Positions 46,589-56,500 of a stretch of 64,000 bases of DNA are shown here, piece after piece (positions within the stretch are counted from its first letter, which is position 1; every line of letters begins with the position of its first letter). Source of the DNA: Splendidivirga corallicola. GTDB taxonomy: Bacteria; Bacteroidota; Bacteroidia; Cytophagales; Cyclobacteriaceae. The stretch is from assembly GCA_030442035.1 (NCBI GenBank), contig JAUJEA010000020.1, forward strand, positions 1-64,000, in the 5' to 3' direction. A program made the translations under genes and the position numbers. Under the pieces are notes generated by a model. It did not search any database. It had not been told where the DNA came from and saw only the letters and a list, made by a program, of their open reading frames with translations.

Positions 46589-46740
46589 AAAAATGAGTTC
46601 TTTAACTAAAATTTTGGACCTATCTAGTAAGGACAAATTAATTTCAAACAGATATTCAAGAAATTTATTCGGTTGAGACTTTTGATTTCAAAATAAATAA
46701 AAAATCAAATTCACTGAATATCAATTAATTATATTTAATT

Positions 46741-46776
46741 AACTGTTTTTTCAGTTTTAAAACTGAAAAAACAGTT
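46741..46776. promoter_or_regulatory. Perfect 36-bp palindrome, candidate BlaI-type operator
   Basis: AACTGTTTTTTCAGTTTT and its exact reverse complement abut with no spacer. A third half-site (AAACTGAAAAA) follows at 46780-46790. The palindrome ends within the -33 TTG (46775-46777) of the blaI-like promoter, and the third half-site lies between the -33 and -7 boxes. Bound repressor would block the promoter, which fits the autoregulation known for BlaI/MecI. The sequence differs from staphylococcal bla/mec operators. Confidence 0.75.
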
Positions 46777-46805
46777 GTTAAACTGAAAAATCCGTTATAC
46801 ATTTG
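46775..46805 (+). promoter_or_regulatory. Promoter of the blaI-blaR1/M23 operon
   Basis: TTG at 46775-46777, a 20-base spacer, then TACATTTG at 46798-46805 match the Bacteroidota TTG-N19-TAnnTTTG pattern. The ATG at 46810 is only five bases after the -7 box, so transcription would start at or beside the start codon and the message would be essentially leaderless. Confidence 0.65.
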
Positions 46806-46809
46806 GCGT

Positions 46810-47175
46810 ATGGAAGAATTAACCAAAACTGAAGAAAGGGTCATGCAGATCCTGTGGAAATTGAAAAGAGCATTTGTAAAAGATGTGATTGAGCAATTAC
46901 CGGATCCCAAACCTCCTTATAATACTATATCTTCAGTCATCAGGTTGTTGGAACAAAAAGGTTTTATTGATCACAAGGCCTATGGAAAAACGTATGAGTA
47001 TTTTCCAATTGTTTCAAAACTTGCCTACAAGAAATTTGCGTTCAAGAATTTCCTTCAGAATTATTTCGAGGATTCTTACGAAAATGTCGTTTCTTATATC
47101 GTCCAGGAAGAAGATATTGACGAAGATCAGATCCAAAAATTGAGAGAAATTATCGAAACAAAAAAGGAGGAGTAA
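46810..47175 (+). CDS. BlaI/MecI/CopY-family repressor
   Basis: 121 residues: winged-helix DNA-binding half (about 5-75, LTKTEERVMQILWKLKRAFV, YNTISSVIRLLEQKGFIDHK) and a C-terminal dimerisation helix region. BlaI repressors bind palindromic operators as dimers and are cleaved or inactivated when the BlaR1 partner is triggered. The gene is directly followed, 38 bp on, by a BlaR1-type protease gene and preceded by a perfect 36-bp palindrome, so it is very probably the autoregulated repressor of this operon. No beta-lactamase gene is present. Confidence 0.95.
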   Translation: MEELTKTEERVMQILWKLKRAFVKDVIEQLPDPKPPYNTISSVIRLLEQKGFIDHKAYGKTYEYFPIVSKLAYKKFAFKNFLQNYFEDSYENVVSYIVQEEDIDEDQIQKLREIIETKKEE

Positions 47176-47213
47176 ATAATCTTTCGGTCAACTTTAAAGA
47201 AGATACCATCAAT

Positions 47214-48617
47214 ATGATCTACTTTTTAAAATATCTTGTTGAAGCTTCCATTGGAATAACTTTGTTCTATTTGCTTTATAGATATTTATTCAAGGGCAAT
47301 ACCTTCTTCCAATGGAATCGTTGTTACCTCCTTTTAGGGATTTTACTAAGCCTGATTATTCCATTATTTCATGTACCTATAGCTTTTCATGAAGAAAATA
47401 GCTTAATGGCACAATCCCTTGATATAATAGAGGATTTCGAAAGTCAGTTTTTGGAAGAGAATTCGGTTCAATCTGCCAACATTCAGCATGATACCAGTCT
47501 TTTAAATGTATTTAAGGGTTTTAGTTTCAGTCTTTCCTTAATACTTGTTTATAGCATTGGGGTCATCTACATGTTTTTTCGTTTTCTCTTAAAAATAAGC
47601 TCCCTCCTTTTACTTATCAGGAAAAGTAAAAAACTTAAAATTCGACAATATAGGATCGTATATATTGAAGGAAGTCAAATGCCATTTTCCTTTCTTCATT
47701 TTATTTTCCTACCTAAAGAATCGGCGCTTTCCAAGGACGAGCATCACCAGATACTTGCACATGAACAGGCCCATGTGGACAGAAAACACAGCTATGATAT
47801 TCTATTGATGGAAGGATTAAGTATCATTTTCTGGTTCAATCCTGTAATCCGTTTTGTAAAACGAGGCATTATGGAATTACATGAGTTCGAAGCGGATGCC
47901 ATCACAAAAAGTAAATTCAATACAGATGATTATGCCAACCTCCTGCTTAAACTTGCATCCGGATCAAGAAGCTTAAAACTCGTCAATCATTTTTCAAAGA
48001 TCCGGATTAAGAGCAGGATCATGATGCTAAAGCAACGTGAGTCGCTTCCCTTAAAAAAGCTCAGGTACCTGGTAGTATTACCGGTTTTACTATTATTAAT
48101 TTCCGCATTTGCCTTGAAAAGAGAAGATGAAATCATCATTGCAAAACATCTTCCGGATCAATTCAAATTTGATATTTCAATCTATACTGAAACAGCTCAA
48201 GATAAAGTCCCTTCCATCTTACCATTGGCAGAAAATTCTATTGTGCGGTTGTCATCAGGTTTTGGAATGAGATTTCATCCTATTAAGAAAGTTAAAAAAA
48301 TGCATCTTGGTATTGACCTATCTGCACCTGTAGGAACAGAAATATTTGCAACAGCGGATGGAGAGGTTGCTTTGATCAAGAATCAGGATACCGGTTATGG
48401 AAAGCAGATTCTGCTTGAACATGGTGATCATTACTCGACCCGGTATGCACAGTTGAATGATTTTACAGTTGAAATGGGAGATAAAGTAAAGAAAGGCGAT
48501 GTTATCGGATATGTGGGAAGTTCGGGTACTTCTACCGCGCCACACTTACATTATGAAGTATTAAAGGATGGAAAGCGTGTCGATCCTGAAGATTATTTTG
48601 AATCCAATCAAAATTAA
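47214..48617 (+). CDS. BlaR1-type M56 sensor protease with an M23 (LytM) peptidase as extracellular domain
   Basis: 467 residues. Helices at about 6-25, 37-55, 104-127 and 283-300 follow the BlaR1 layout. The cytoplasmic M56 metalloprotease site HEQAH (183-187) is followed by HSYD, and ELHEFEADA matches the family's third ligand region. BlaR1 normally ends in a penicillin-binding domain. Here residues about 346-467 form an M23 peptidase with all usual ligands: His364 and Asp368 in HLGIDLSAP, His444 and His446 in APHLHYEV. The protein may bind or cut peptidoglycan outside and signal to BlaI inside. It is followed by a stand-alone M23 paralogue. Confidence 0.93.
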   Translation: MIYFLKYLVEASIGITLFYLLYRYLFKGNTFFQWNRCYLLLGILLSLIIPLFHVPIAFHEENSLMAQSLDIIEDFESQFLEENSVQSANIQHDTSLLNVFKGFSFSLSLILVYSIGVIYMFFRFLLKISSLLLLIRKSKKLKIRQYRIVYIEGSQMPFSFLHFIFLPKESALSKDEHHQILAHEQAHVDRKHSYDILLMEGLSIIFWFNPVIRFVKRGIMELHEFEADAITKSKFNTDDYANLLLKLASGSRSLKLVNHFSKIRIKSRIMMLKQRESLPLKKLRYLVVLPVLLLLISAFALKREDEIIIAKHLPDQFKFDISIYTETAQDKVPSILPLAENSIVRLSSGFGMRFHPIKKVKKMHLGIDLSAPVGTEIFATADGEVALIKNQDTGYGKQILLEHGDHYSTRYAQLNDFTVEMGDKVKKGDVIGYVGSSGTSTAPHLHYEVLKDGKRVDPEDYFESNQN

Positions 48618-48937
48618 ATTTCAACAGGTTAATTTATCCATACCGTTAGCACTCAAGAAGAATAAAAGAATATTTTAACATGAAAAACTCGAAGTAGATT
48701 GGTTAATTGAGAGTTATTTAAAATATCAGCTCGTGTAGTTTAAACACTTAATTGATAGTTCTCATAATTCATCTTATGATGAACGAAGGAGTTCATTATG
48801 CTCAATTTCAAATCTGATATTGAAGAGCACCTTATTGTTAAAAAATTAAACAGGAAAGCGCTACTCAAGGAAGGCTACCTAATTGGTTAAACATAAAATT
48901 ACATTTTACAACTTTTATAATCAACAAACTTAAAATT
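48618..48937. other. 320-bp region between the M56-M23 and M23 genes
   Basis: No convincing gene. A 30-codon frame at 48798-48890 (ending LNRKALLKEGYLIG) is too short to judge. The gap could hold a second promoter for the downstream genes, but no clear TAnnTTTG box or copy of the AACTGAAAAA half-site is present. Confidence 0.45.
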
Positions 48938-49483
48938 ATGAAAAAGGTTAATTCACTCATGGTAATCCTGATCATTACAGGAAGCATTTCAGGATTTTCT
49001 TTGAAAAAGGAAAGACACAAAAATCCTCAGCAATTTATTATTACCTTTCCGGTATTGTCCAATTCTGATTATGTTCCTTCTTTGGTTCCAGTGGAAAAGG
49101 ACAAAATAACCAGGTTAAGTTCCGGGTTCGGACAAAGGATCCATCCAATTACCAATAAAAAGCAATTCCACAGGGGTGTGGATATCGCAGCACCCAAAGG
49201 GGCCGAGGTTTACGCTACAGCCAAAGGTGAAGTCATATCAGTTAAAACTGATCTGGGTGGTTATGGTAAACACATAAAAATCAGACACGGCAAACAATAT
49301 GTAACACATTATGCACAACTATCCGATTTCAAAGTAAAGACTGGAGATCTGGTAGTTAAGGGTCAGTTGATCGGGCATGTTGGCAGTTCAGGTGCATCCA
49401 CTGCTCCTCATTTACATTATGAGATTATTAAAGACGGAAAGCATGTAGATCCTGAGAACTATTTTGAATACCGTAGCAAATAA
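48938..49483 (+). CDS. Secreted M23 (LytM-type) peptidoglycan peptidase
   Basis: 181 residues with signal peptide (about 1-20, SLMVILIITGSISGFS). The M23 domain (about 45-181) has the zinc ligands in HRGVDIAAP and APHLHYEI. It is strikingly similar along its length to the C-terminal domain of the preceding M56-M23 protein (both have RLSSGFG, GYGK, YAQL, DF and VGSSG.STAPHLHYE at matching spacings), so it arose by duplication. It should cleave peptide cross-links in the wall. No LysM or SH3 wall-binding domain is present. Confidence 0.93.
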   Translation: MKKVNSLMVILIITGSISGFSLKKERHKNPQQFIITFPVLSNSDYVPSLVPVEKDKITRLSSGFGQRIHPITNKKQFHRGVDIAAPKGAEVYATAKGEVISVKTDLGGYGKHIKIRHGKQYVTHYAQLSDFKVKTGDLVVKGQLIGHVGSSGASTAPHLHYEIIKDGKHVDPENYFEYRSK

Positions 49484-49624
49484 ATCCCGTATATCATCAT
49501 ACTTCGTTTCAATCGGCTATGGAAATATTTATTATCAATAGGGTAAACTACCCCAACCCTGAAGGTCACATTTTTTTCATATAAATTTTACTCAAAACAA
49601 TTTTCAGCAACCAAAAGCAAACTG

Positions 49625-51229
49625 ATGAAAAATATACCAGTATTGATGACTACACTATCCATATTGACTTTTATTTTTTCATTCTCCACGGGCAAAAATG
49701 TCCGCTTGATAGAAACAATGCAACAAAGGATTAATAGGATAAATACCTCCGGTTTTATTGATACAACTCACAGAAGTGCTCCATCCGATATTTCTTTTGA
49801 TATCAATCATGTTGTGTTTCCAATGCCGGATTCTAAAGCAAGAAACCCTTTGGATTCAAATGATAACAAGTATTACACAAGCAAAAATCAAAAGCCTGCT
49901 TATTCAGATTATGTAAAATCATATGTCAATGTTGACACACCTCTTGTTGCCCTTGTTGGTGTGAAAGTAATCGATGGAACAGGTGCTATGTCCAAAAGAG
50001 ATCAAACGATCATCATAGATGGAAGCAACATAATTTCAGTGGGCCATAAAGATTCGGTTAGCATCCCTGACAATACTCAGGTGCTTGATCTTATTGGAAG
50101 AACAGTGATTCCCGGTTTTGTTGGTACACATAACCACATGCACATGCCTGGTATACCTACTATGTATTATACGGCACCCAGGCTTTATCTGGCTTGTGGC
50201 GTTACTACCATTCAAACTGCGGGTTCGGCTGCACCTTATGTTGAAAAGAATCTTGCCAATACCATTCAACTTGGTTACGCGCCAGGTCCAGACATAATCC
50301 ATACAGGACCGTACATTACCGGCCCGGGAGGTAATCGTGTTATGATCCAGCCGGAAAGTATAGAACAAATTGAGCGCGCTATCCATTATTGGGTAGACGA
50401 AGGAGTCACATGGTTCAAAGTGTATCGCCATATTAAGCCAGAACACCTACAAGCTGTGATAGACATAGCACATAAAAATGATGCAAAGGTTACCGGACAT
50501 CTTTGTTCTGTAACTTATACAGAAGTGGCAAAAATGGGTATAGATGCTATTGAACACGGATTTATCCATAGTTTTGATCATGCACCGGACAAGGAAACAG
50601 GAAGGTGCTCTGGAAGTCGTGCGTTTAGGGAATTAATAAACATCAGCAGCACAGAAGTGAAAGAAGTACATCGGGCTCTTATTCAAAACAATGTGGCTTT
50701 ATCCTCTACGCTGTCAATATTCGAGGCTCAAGTGCCTGGAAGGGCAATTGCTGATCGAAGAGCACTGGAAGCTATGGCACCACATCTTGTGGAGGCCTAC
50801 CATCAAAGAAGAAAAAGAATGTCTGAAGCCGGAAAAAATTGGTATTTTAAAGAAACATGGCTCAAAAAATCTATGGAGTATGATCTTGCTTTCTATCGAT
50901 CCGGAGGGTTATTAACAGCCGGACCTGATCCTGGCCTTCACAACCTTCCTGGTTATGGAGATCAGCGGAATTTTGAGCTATTGGTTGAAGCTGGTTTTAA
51001 ACCTGTTGAGGCCATACAGGTTATGACCTCAAATGGTGCCAAATTGCTGGATAATCCTGATATAGGTACAATATCTGTGGGTAAAACAGCGGACTTAGTT
51101 ATAATTAACGGAGATATAGAAGTTAGTCCAAAATCAATAAGAAACACAGAACTGGTTTTTAAAGAAGGATATGGTTTTAGTCCGGAAAAATTGATTGCGG
51201 ATGTAAAGGGGCAGGTCGGATATCGCTAA
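49625..51229 (+). CDS. Exported amidohydrolase-family protein
   Basis: 534 residues with an N-terminal hydrophobic signal (VLMTTLSILTFIFSFSTG). After a 90-residue leader, the metal-dependent amidohydrolase fold begins at VKVIDGTGAMSKRDQTIIID. Metal-site motifs are present: HxH in GTHNHMHMPG, Lys in WFKVYRHI, His in VTGHLCS and IEHGFIH, and Asp in AGPDPGLHN. Such exported enzymes hydrolyse amide bonds, for example in acyl-amino acids or dipeptides; specificity is unknown. It follows the M23 gene by 141 bp and precedes the propeller lipoprotein by 21 bp, so a common transcript from the BlaI promoter is plausible. Confidence 0.88.
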   Translation: MKNIPVLMTTLSILTFIFSFSTGKNVRLIETMQQRINRINTSGFIDTTHRSAPSDISFDINHVVFPMPDSKARNPLDSNDNKYYTSKNQKPAYSDYVKSYVNVDTPLVALVGVKVIDGTGAMSKRDQTIIIDGSNIISVGHKDSVSIPDNTQVLDLIGRTVIPGFVGTHNHMHMPGIPTMYYTAPRLYLACGVTTIQTAGSAAPYVEKNLANTIQLGYAPGPDIIHTGPYITGPGGNRVMIQPESIEQIERAIHYWVDEGVTWFKVYRHIKPEHLQAVIDIAHKNDAKVTGHLCSVTYTEVAKMGIDAIEHGFIHSFDHAPDKETGRCSGSRAFRELINISSTEVKEVHRALIQNNVALSSTLSIFEAQVPGRAIADRRALEAMAPHLVEAYHQRRKRMSEAGKNWYFKETWLKKSMEYDLAFYRSGGLLTAGPDPGLHNLPGYGDQRNFELLVEAGFKPVEAIQVMTSNGAKLLDNPDIGTISVGKTADLVIINGDIEVSPKSIRNTELVFKEGYGFSPEKLIADVKGQVGYR

Positions 51230-51250
51230 CAATATAATTTAAATGTTAAA

Positions 51251-52150
51251 ATGAAACATATAAGATCATTATTAATCATCCTGACAGCAACTGTTGTTTG
51301 GAGTTGCATTGGGGTTGATGAATCCCTGAAATACCTCGGACAACAACCTCCCGGAGCAATACCTGAAATTTTCGCGCCTGATCTCATTTCGAAGAAAACA
51401 GAACATGAATTTGGGTCCTTTTTTTCAAAAGATGGCACCGAATTTTTTTATGCTGTCGATATTGATGGCAAAGCGGAAATAAGATATTGTAATCTTGAAA
51501 ACTCATCCTGGACTAATCCCCGTACCATTATTTCACATAAGAATTATGGCTACAACGATCCTTTCTTGTCACCAAATGAAAACGAACTCTACTACATATC
51601 CAATATGCCTGCAAATGATCACACTGATATACCAAATCATGATATTTGGTATTCGATCAGAGAACAAAATGGATGGTCAAAACCGATAAATGCGGGTAAT
51701 CATATCAATTCGATTTACAATGAGTACTACATATCCTTCACAATAGATGGTACCATGTTTTTTTCATCGAATGTGGCCCTGGAGGAAAATGGTTGGCGTA
51801 ATTTTGATATTTATGCTTCCAAAAATCTAAATGGTATTTTTCAAAAACCTTATAAGTTAAATGATTCTATTAATTCAACAGACTATGAAGCGGATGTCTT
51901 TATTGCACCGAATGAGTCTTATATGATATTTTGCTCCATCAGAGAAGATGGATTTGGTCAGGGCGACTTGTATATTAGTTTTAAGAAAGATGATAATAAC
52001 TGGACCACTGCTAAAAATATGGGTGCCACAATTAACACTAAGCACCATGAACTATGTCCGGTAGTTACCAGAGATGGGAAATATTTTTTCTTTACCTCAA
52101 ATCAAGATATCTATTGGGTAGATGCGAAGGTTATTGAGAAATACCGATGA
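51251..52150 (+). CDS. PD40/TolB-like beta-propeller lipoprotein
   Basis: 299 residues. The lipobox-like TVVWSC gives a lipidation Cys19. The mature part has WD40-like PD40 blades (FFSKDGTEFFYAVDIDGKAE, FLSPNENELYYISNM, FTIDGTMFFSSN, VTRDGKYFFFTSN). These propellers act as protein- or glycan-binding parts and occur in TolB and in OmpA-linked proteins; this one has no OmpA domain. It starts 21 bp after the amidohydrolase stop, so it is probably its partner on the outer membrane or periplasmic face. A hairpin follows at 52193-52237. Confidence 0.85.
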   Translation: MKHIRSLLIILTATVVWSCIGVDESLKYLGQQPPGAIPEIFAPDLISKKTEHEFGSFFSKDGTEFFYAVDIDGKAEIRYCNLENSSWTNPRTIISHKNYGYNDPFLSPNENELYYISNMPANDHTDIPNHDIWYSIREQNGWSKPINAGNHINSIYNEYYISFTIDGTMFFSSNVALEENGWRNFDIYASKNLNGIFQKPYKLNDSINSTDYEADVFIAPNESYMIFCSIREDGFGQGDLYISFKKDDNNWTTAKNMGATINTKHHELCPVVTRDGKYFFFTSNQDIYWVDAKVIEKYR

Positions 52151-52192
52151 ACACAAAGCAACAAATCTTTGTATCGCCAAGGGTTGTTGAAT

Positions 52193-52237
52193 TTCAAATG
52201 ACGAATCACGACTTTAGTTCGTAATTCGTCATTTGAA
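52193..52237. terminator. Inverted repeat TTCAAATGACGAAT / ATTCGTCATTTGAA between convergent genes
   Basis: Perfect 14-base arms with a 17-base loop separate the propeller gene from the convergent amidohydrolase gene. The same word occurs at 201-213 and, with one change, at 1491-1507. It is a dispersed intergenic repeat that may act as a bidirectional transcript end; neither side has a long T-run. Confidence 0.6.
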
Positions 52238-52250
52238 TGTTCAGGTTTAG

Positions 52251-53558
52251 TTATTCAGATTGGTTTTCATACTTGTACTTATATTTCTTGTAAAGCGCTT
52301 GTTGTGTAGCATCCAATTGAATTAACCGCCCCTGAATATAGGCATGTGTTAGCTTATTGGTCCTCATGTCTAAAGCATCCCCTTCCGAGACGAATAGCGT
52401 TGCATCTTTTCCATTTTCTAAAGTCCCCACCTTATCGTTAATGCCCAGTATCATGGCCGTATTCAAGGTAATGCTTTGTAGTGCCTTTTCTTTTCCCAGT
52501 CCATAAGCCGCAGCGGTTCCGGCATAAAACGGAAGATTTCTTGAATTGGCCACTCCAGTATACCCCAAGCCAACCAGAATACCGGCTTCTGTTAAAAGAT
52601 GAGGTAGTTTATATGGCATTTTCACATCCGTATCAGCGGTATTTGGAAGTCGGTGTACATTATCTAAAATTACCGGAATGTTATTATCCTTTAAGAAATC
52701 GCGTACCAGATAAGCCTGCCGGCCTCCAACCAGAACTATTTTCTTCACGCCTCTATCTTGAGCAAACTTGATACTCTCAATTATTTCCTTTGCACTATTT
52801 GTATGAATAAACAGTTGTTTACTACCATCGAACAAGCCGATAAGCGCTTGAAGTTTTACGTTGGCATCCTTACTAGCTAATGTGGCATAACCAGCCGCAG
52901 CATCAAATAATTCGGTCAAATCCTGAACAGATTCTTTATAACGTTCATTCGGTACTCTTTTAAAAGTGAATGTTTCAAAATCAAATTCACCACGCAATCT
53001 CCCGGGCCAGTTTATGTGTATCCCATCATCTATTTTGAAAGCAGCATCCTCCCAGTTCCAGGCATCGAGTTGAACTACGGATGAGCTACCGGATATTAAA
53101 CCTCCTCGGGGCGTTGTTTGTGCAGTAAGTATTCCATTGAATCTCAGAGTAGGGATCAGTTCCGAATCAGTATTGTAGGCAATGATTGAACGTACATTAG
53201 GGTTCATTTGTCCCCTTTCGTTATTATCAATGGTAGCCCTTACCGAAGAAACCTCTGTCAAACCAAGGTCAATGTTCGGGAGTATAAACCCGGGATAAAC
53301 GTGCTTTCCTTTAACATCAATAACTTCATACTTATTGGCATCAGGGTTTGTACCACTGGCGACACTTTCTATTTTACCTTGACTAAATAAAACGGTGGCA
53401 TTTTGTATCACTGTACCATTGCCAATATGTGCTGTTCCGCCAACCAGTGCCACAGATCTTTCCTGAGCCTTTGCCGGCATGACCATTGTTTGAGCATTCA
53501 TTGAATGAACGCCAAAACCTGTTAAAACGATCAGAATTACTATATATCTTATTCTCAT
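52251..53558 (-). CDS. Exported amidohydrolase-fold protein with degenerate metal site
   Basis: 435 residues with signal peptide (ending FGVHSMNAQ). The amidohydrolase fold is clear (VALVGGTAHIGNGTVIQNAT, YEVIDVKGKHVYPGFI, and the C-terminal LENGKDATLFVSEGDALD). However, the usual HxH after PGFID is replaced by PNIDLGL, and the terminal Asp is not found, so the zinc site looks lost. It starts 26 bp after the tandem amidohydrolase gene and is surely co-transcribed with it. It is probably a non-catalytic partner in a periplasmic complex. Confidence 0.88.
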   Translation of the reverse strand: MRIRYIVILIVLTGFGVHSMNAQTMVMPAKAQERSVALVGGTAHIGNGTVIQNATVLFSQGKIESVASGTNPDANKYEVIDVKGKHVYPGFILPNIDLGLTEVSSVRATIDNNERGQMNPNVRSIIAYNTDSELIPTLRFNGILTAQTTPRGGLISGSSSVVQLDAWNWEDAAFKIDDGIHINWPGRLRGEFDFETFTFKRVPNERYKESVQDLTELFDAAAGYATLASKDANVKLQALIGLFDGSKQLFIHTNSAKEIIESIKFAQDRGVKKIVLVGGRQAYLVRDFLKDNNIPVILDNVHRLPNTADTDVKMPYKLPHLLTEAGILVGLGYTGVANSRNLPFYAGTAAAYGLGKEKALQSITLNTAMILGINDKVGTLENGKDATLFVSEGDALDMRTNKLTHAYIQGRLIQLDATQQALYKKYKYKYENQSE

Positions 53559-53584
53559 GATTTCTTTTTTTTAGGCTGTTTGAA

Positions 53585-56500
53585 TTAACGATCACCGAAC
53601 TGCAGGATGGTATGTCCAACAATATCATCACAGTGCCAGTTGACATCTTTACCTGATCTGGATTTTTGTGTAGGTGCTCCGCTTTTCTTTACTCCTTTCA
53701 TTTTCTGAACCAATCTTGCCCGTTCTTTTGTTAATGCCTGACGGGCTTCTTCGTCTTTTTTAATATCAAAATAAACCCTTCCATCCACCAGGGTTTTTTC
53801 AGCTTTGGCGTAAATAGACAATGGGTTATCGGACCAAAGTACCAGATCGGCATCCTTACCGACTTTCACACTGCCCATTCTGTCATCCAAATGGAGTAGT
53901 TTTGCAGGATTCAATGTCACCATTTTCCAGGCATCTTCTTCTGACATACCGCCGTATTTCACAGATTTGGCAGCCTCTTGATTCAATCGCCTGGCCATTT
54001 CAGCATCATCCGAATTGATTGCAACTATGACCCCTGCCATGTTCATTAAAGATGGATTATATGGAATGGCATATCTAACCTCCCATTTATAGGCCCACCA
54101 ATCCGCAAAAGTTGAGCCACCAACACCATGTGCTGCCATCTTATCGGCAACCTTATAACCTTCCAAAATATGTGTGAATGTATTTACTCTGAAACCAAAT
54201 TGCTCAGCCACTTTCATCAACATATTGATTTCAGATTGTACATAGGAGTGACATGAAATGAAACGTTTACCTTTTAAAATTTCCAACATCGTCTCATGAA
54301 CCAAATCACGTCTTGGTTTTTCGGCATTTACTTTTTGCTTCGAAGAAAGTTTATTATAGGCATTCCATTTTTTCTCGTATTCCAAGGCATTGGTAAATGC
54401 ATCTACATAAACCTGCTCAACACCCATTCTTGTTTGCGGGTATCGAATTGAGCTGCTGCTCCTGGATCGCTTGACATTTTCACCCAAGGCAAATTTGATA
54501 AATCCATCAGCACCTTTGATTTTTAGTTCTTCGGGAGAAGCCCCCCATCGAAGCTTGATTAACGCTGACTGACCTCCAATAGGATTAGCGGATCCATGCA
54601 GAATTTGAGAAGCGGTTACACCTCCGGATAACTGGCGATATATATGAATACTTTCAGGGTCCAATACATCTCCTATCCTGACCATACCGGAATTAGTAGC
54701 GACATCATTAATACTACTGGCAGCAATATGTGAATGCTCATCAATAATTCCTGAGGTCAGATGTTTTCCGGTTGCATCTACCACCTTTGCCGAGTTATCG
54801 GAAATGTCCTTTCCTATTTTAGCTATTTTTCCATCTTTCACCAAAACATCGGTTTCTCCTATGATCCCTGCAGATTCATTTGTCCAAACCGTGGCATTTT
54901 TAAATAAAATAGCTTCCTGGCCTGGTAAGGAAGGGTTTCCATAAGCTATGAATGGATATATAACACTTCCTAAACTTTGCTCTTCCTCTTTCCCCTCTTT
55001 TTTCTTTTTGTCTTCCTTCTTTTCCAAATCTCCGGTTCGATTTGCTGTCCAACCGATCCAGGTTCCGTCTGCCAATTGCCCCTGCCCTTTCAGGTTGTTA
55101 CCAGCTTTCCATCCGGACAATCTTATGAGGCCTTCTTCGTCTTTCTTGGGTTTAAAATTAAAAGTGACTAACTCCTGATCGAATTTGGATTTGACTTCAA
55201 TATTGGTACTATCGTTCACAATAATTTTAGTCTTATGTTTACCCGGTTCTCCGCTAATTTCCAAATTATGTGTATTTCCATTGAATATTAGGGCATATTG
55301 GCCGCTGAAATCTTTTACATCCATGGATTTCAATATGAATCGATTGCCCTGGACCCAATTTTCATGGATAATATTTTTTTCATCAAATAATTTGGACGAA
55401 GTAATGAGGAAATTGGCTACCATTCCTTTCTTAAGGCTTCCTACCTTATGTTGCATATTGATCATGACGGCAGGATTGGAAGTCAAAGCTTTGAGGGCCA
55501 TTTCCTCGCTCAAGCCATTTTTGATCGCCTGGCGCAGGTTCTTCCAGAATTTCTTTCCGTCGGTTTGATGACTGGTAATGGAAAATTGAATATTGTTTTG
55601 CTCCAATGTTCCCAGATTTGTCGGAGCCAATTCCCAATGCAGCATATCTTCAAGCGAAACACCTTCAGCATCGATCGGGTCATCCACATCATGAGCATCG
55701 GGATAGTTGACAGGGATAATCAAAGCGGCATTGGTGGCTTTGATTTCTTTGATCCGTTGATACTCGTTACCATTACCTTTTATGATATACTGTTTGCCAA
55801 ATTCGTCTCCTACTTTGTCAGCTCTTAAAATATTCAGCCAACCGCCTGCATCGAAGATTTGAGGTAAATTTTGGGTATTTATCCACGCGTTAAGCGATTG
55901 ATCACTGAAAGGTTTATTTTGCAAACCCTTATACCAATCCGCATCCAGATAGGTCTGACGTAATAGCGCTATAGATCCCATCATGGAGGTGGGATACATT
56001 TGGGTGGATGTGCCTTTATTAAATGAATAGTGAGCTGCTACTTTACTACTCAACATCAGATTATTATCTGTTCCTTCTCCCAATGTAACAAAGGTGGATG
56101 TTCCTCTGGCAATGCCATCCGGCCGAAAACTCAATACAGCCCCAAATCCGGCTTTGCGCAATTTTTCAGCCTCTTTGCCGGAAGCTGTAAATGCTTCGGA
56201 GGCATTAAACTCAGCTTTTATAGCTTCATTGGCATTGTATGCTCCTTTTGTTTTCGAATTGATCTGCTCAGCCCTGCCAAATGATCTTCTCACTCGTTTC
56301 ACCGCAGGAAGTCCATAATTAGTGTATATATCGATCAGGGAAGGATAAATATATTTACCCTGCAAATCAATAACCTTGTATCCTACAGGGACACTCAGAC
56401 CCTGTCCGACATTTTCAATTTTACCTTCTCTAATGATTAAAGTTGCATTGTCAATCTGTGTTTTGTGATCTACAACCACCGTAGCGTTAGTAAAAGCATA

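Noticed and set aside
46810-48617. Ordinary beta-lactam resistance operon
   Set aside because: No beta-lactamase or penicillin-binding protein gene is present, and the sensor lacks a penicillin-binding domain.
48798-48890. 30-codon frame between the M56-M23 and M23 genes
   Set aside because: Too short to separate from chance; a competing frame overlaps it and there is no spacing or motif evidence.
55448-55828. 126-codon plus-strand frame inside the tandem amidohydrolase gene
   Set aside because: The opposite strand carries a well-supported exported amidohydrolase; this frame has no domain and no upstream signal.
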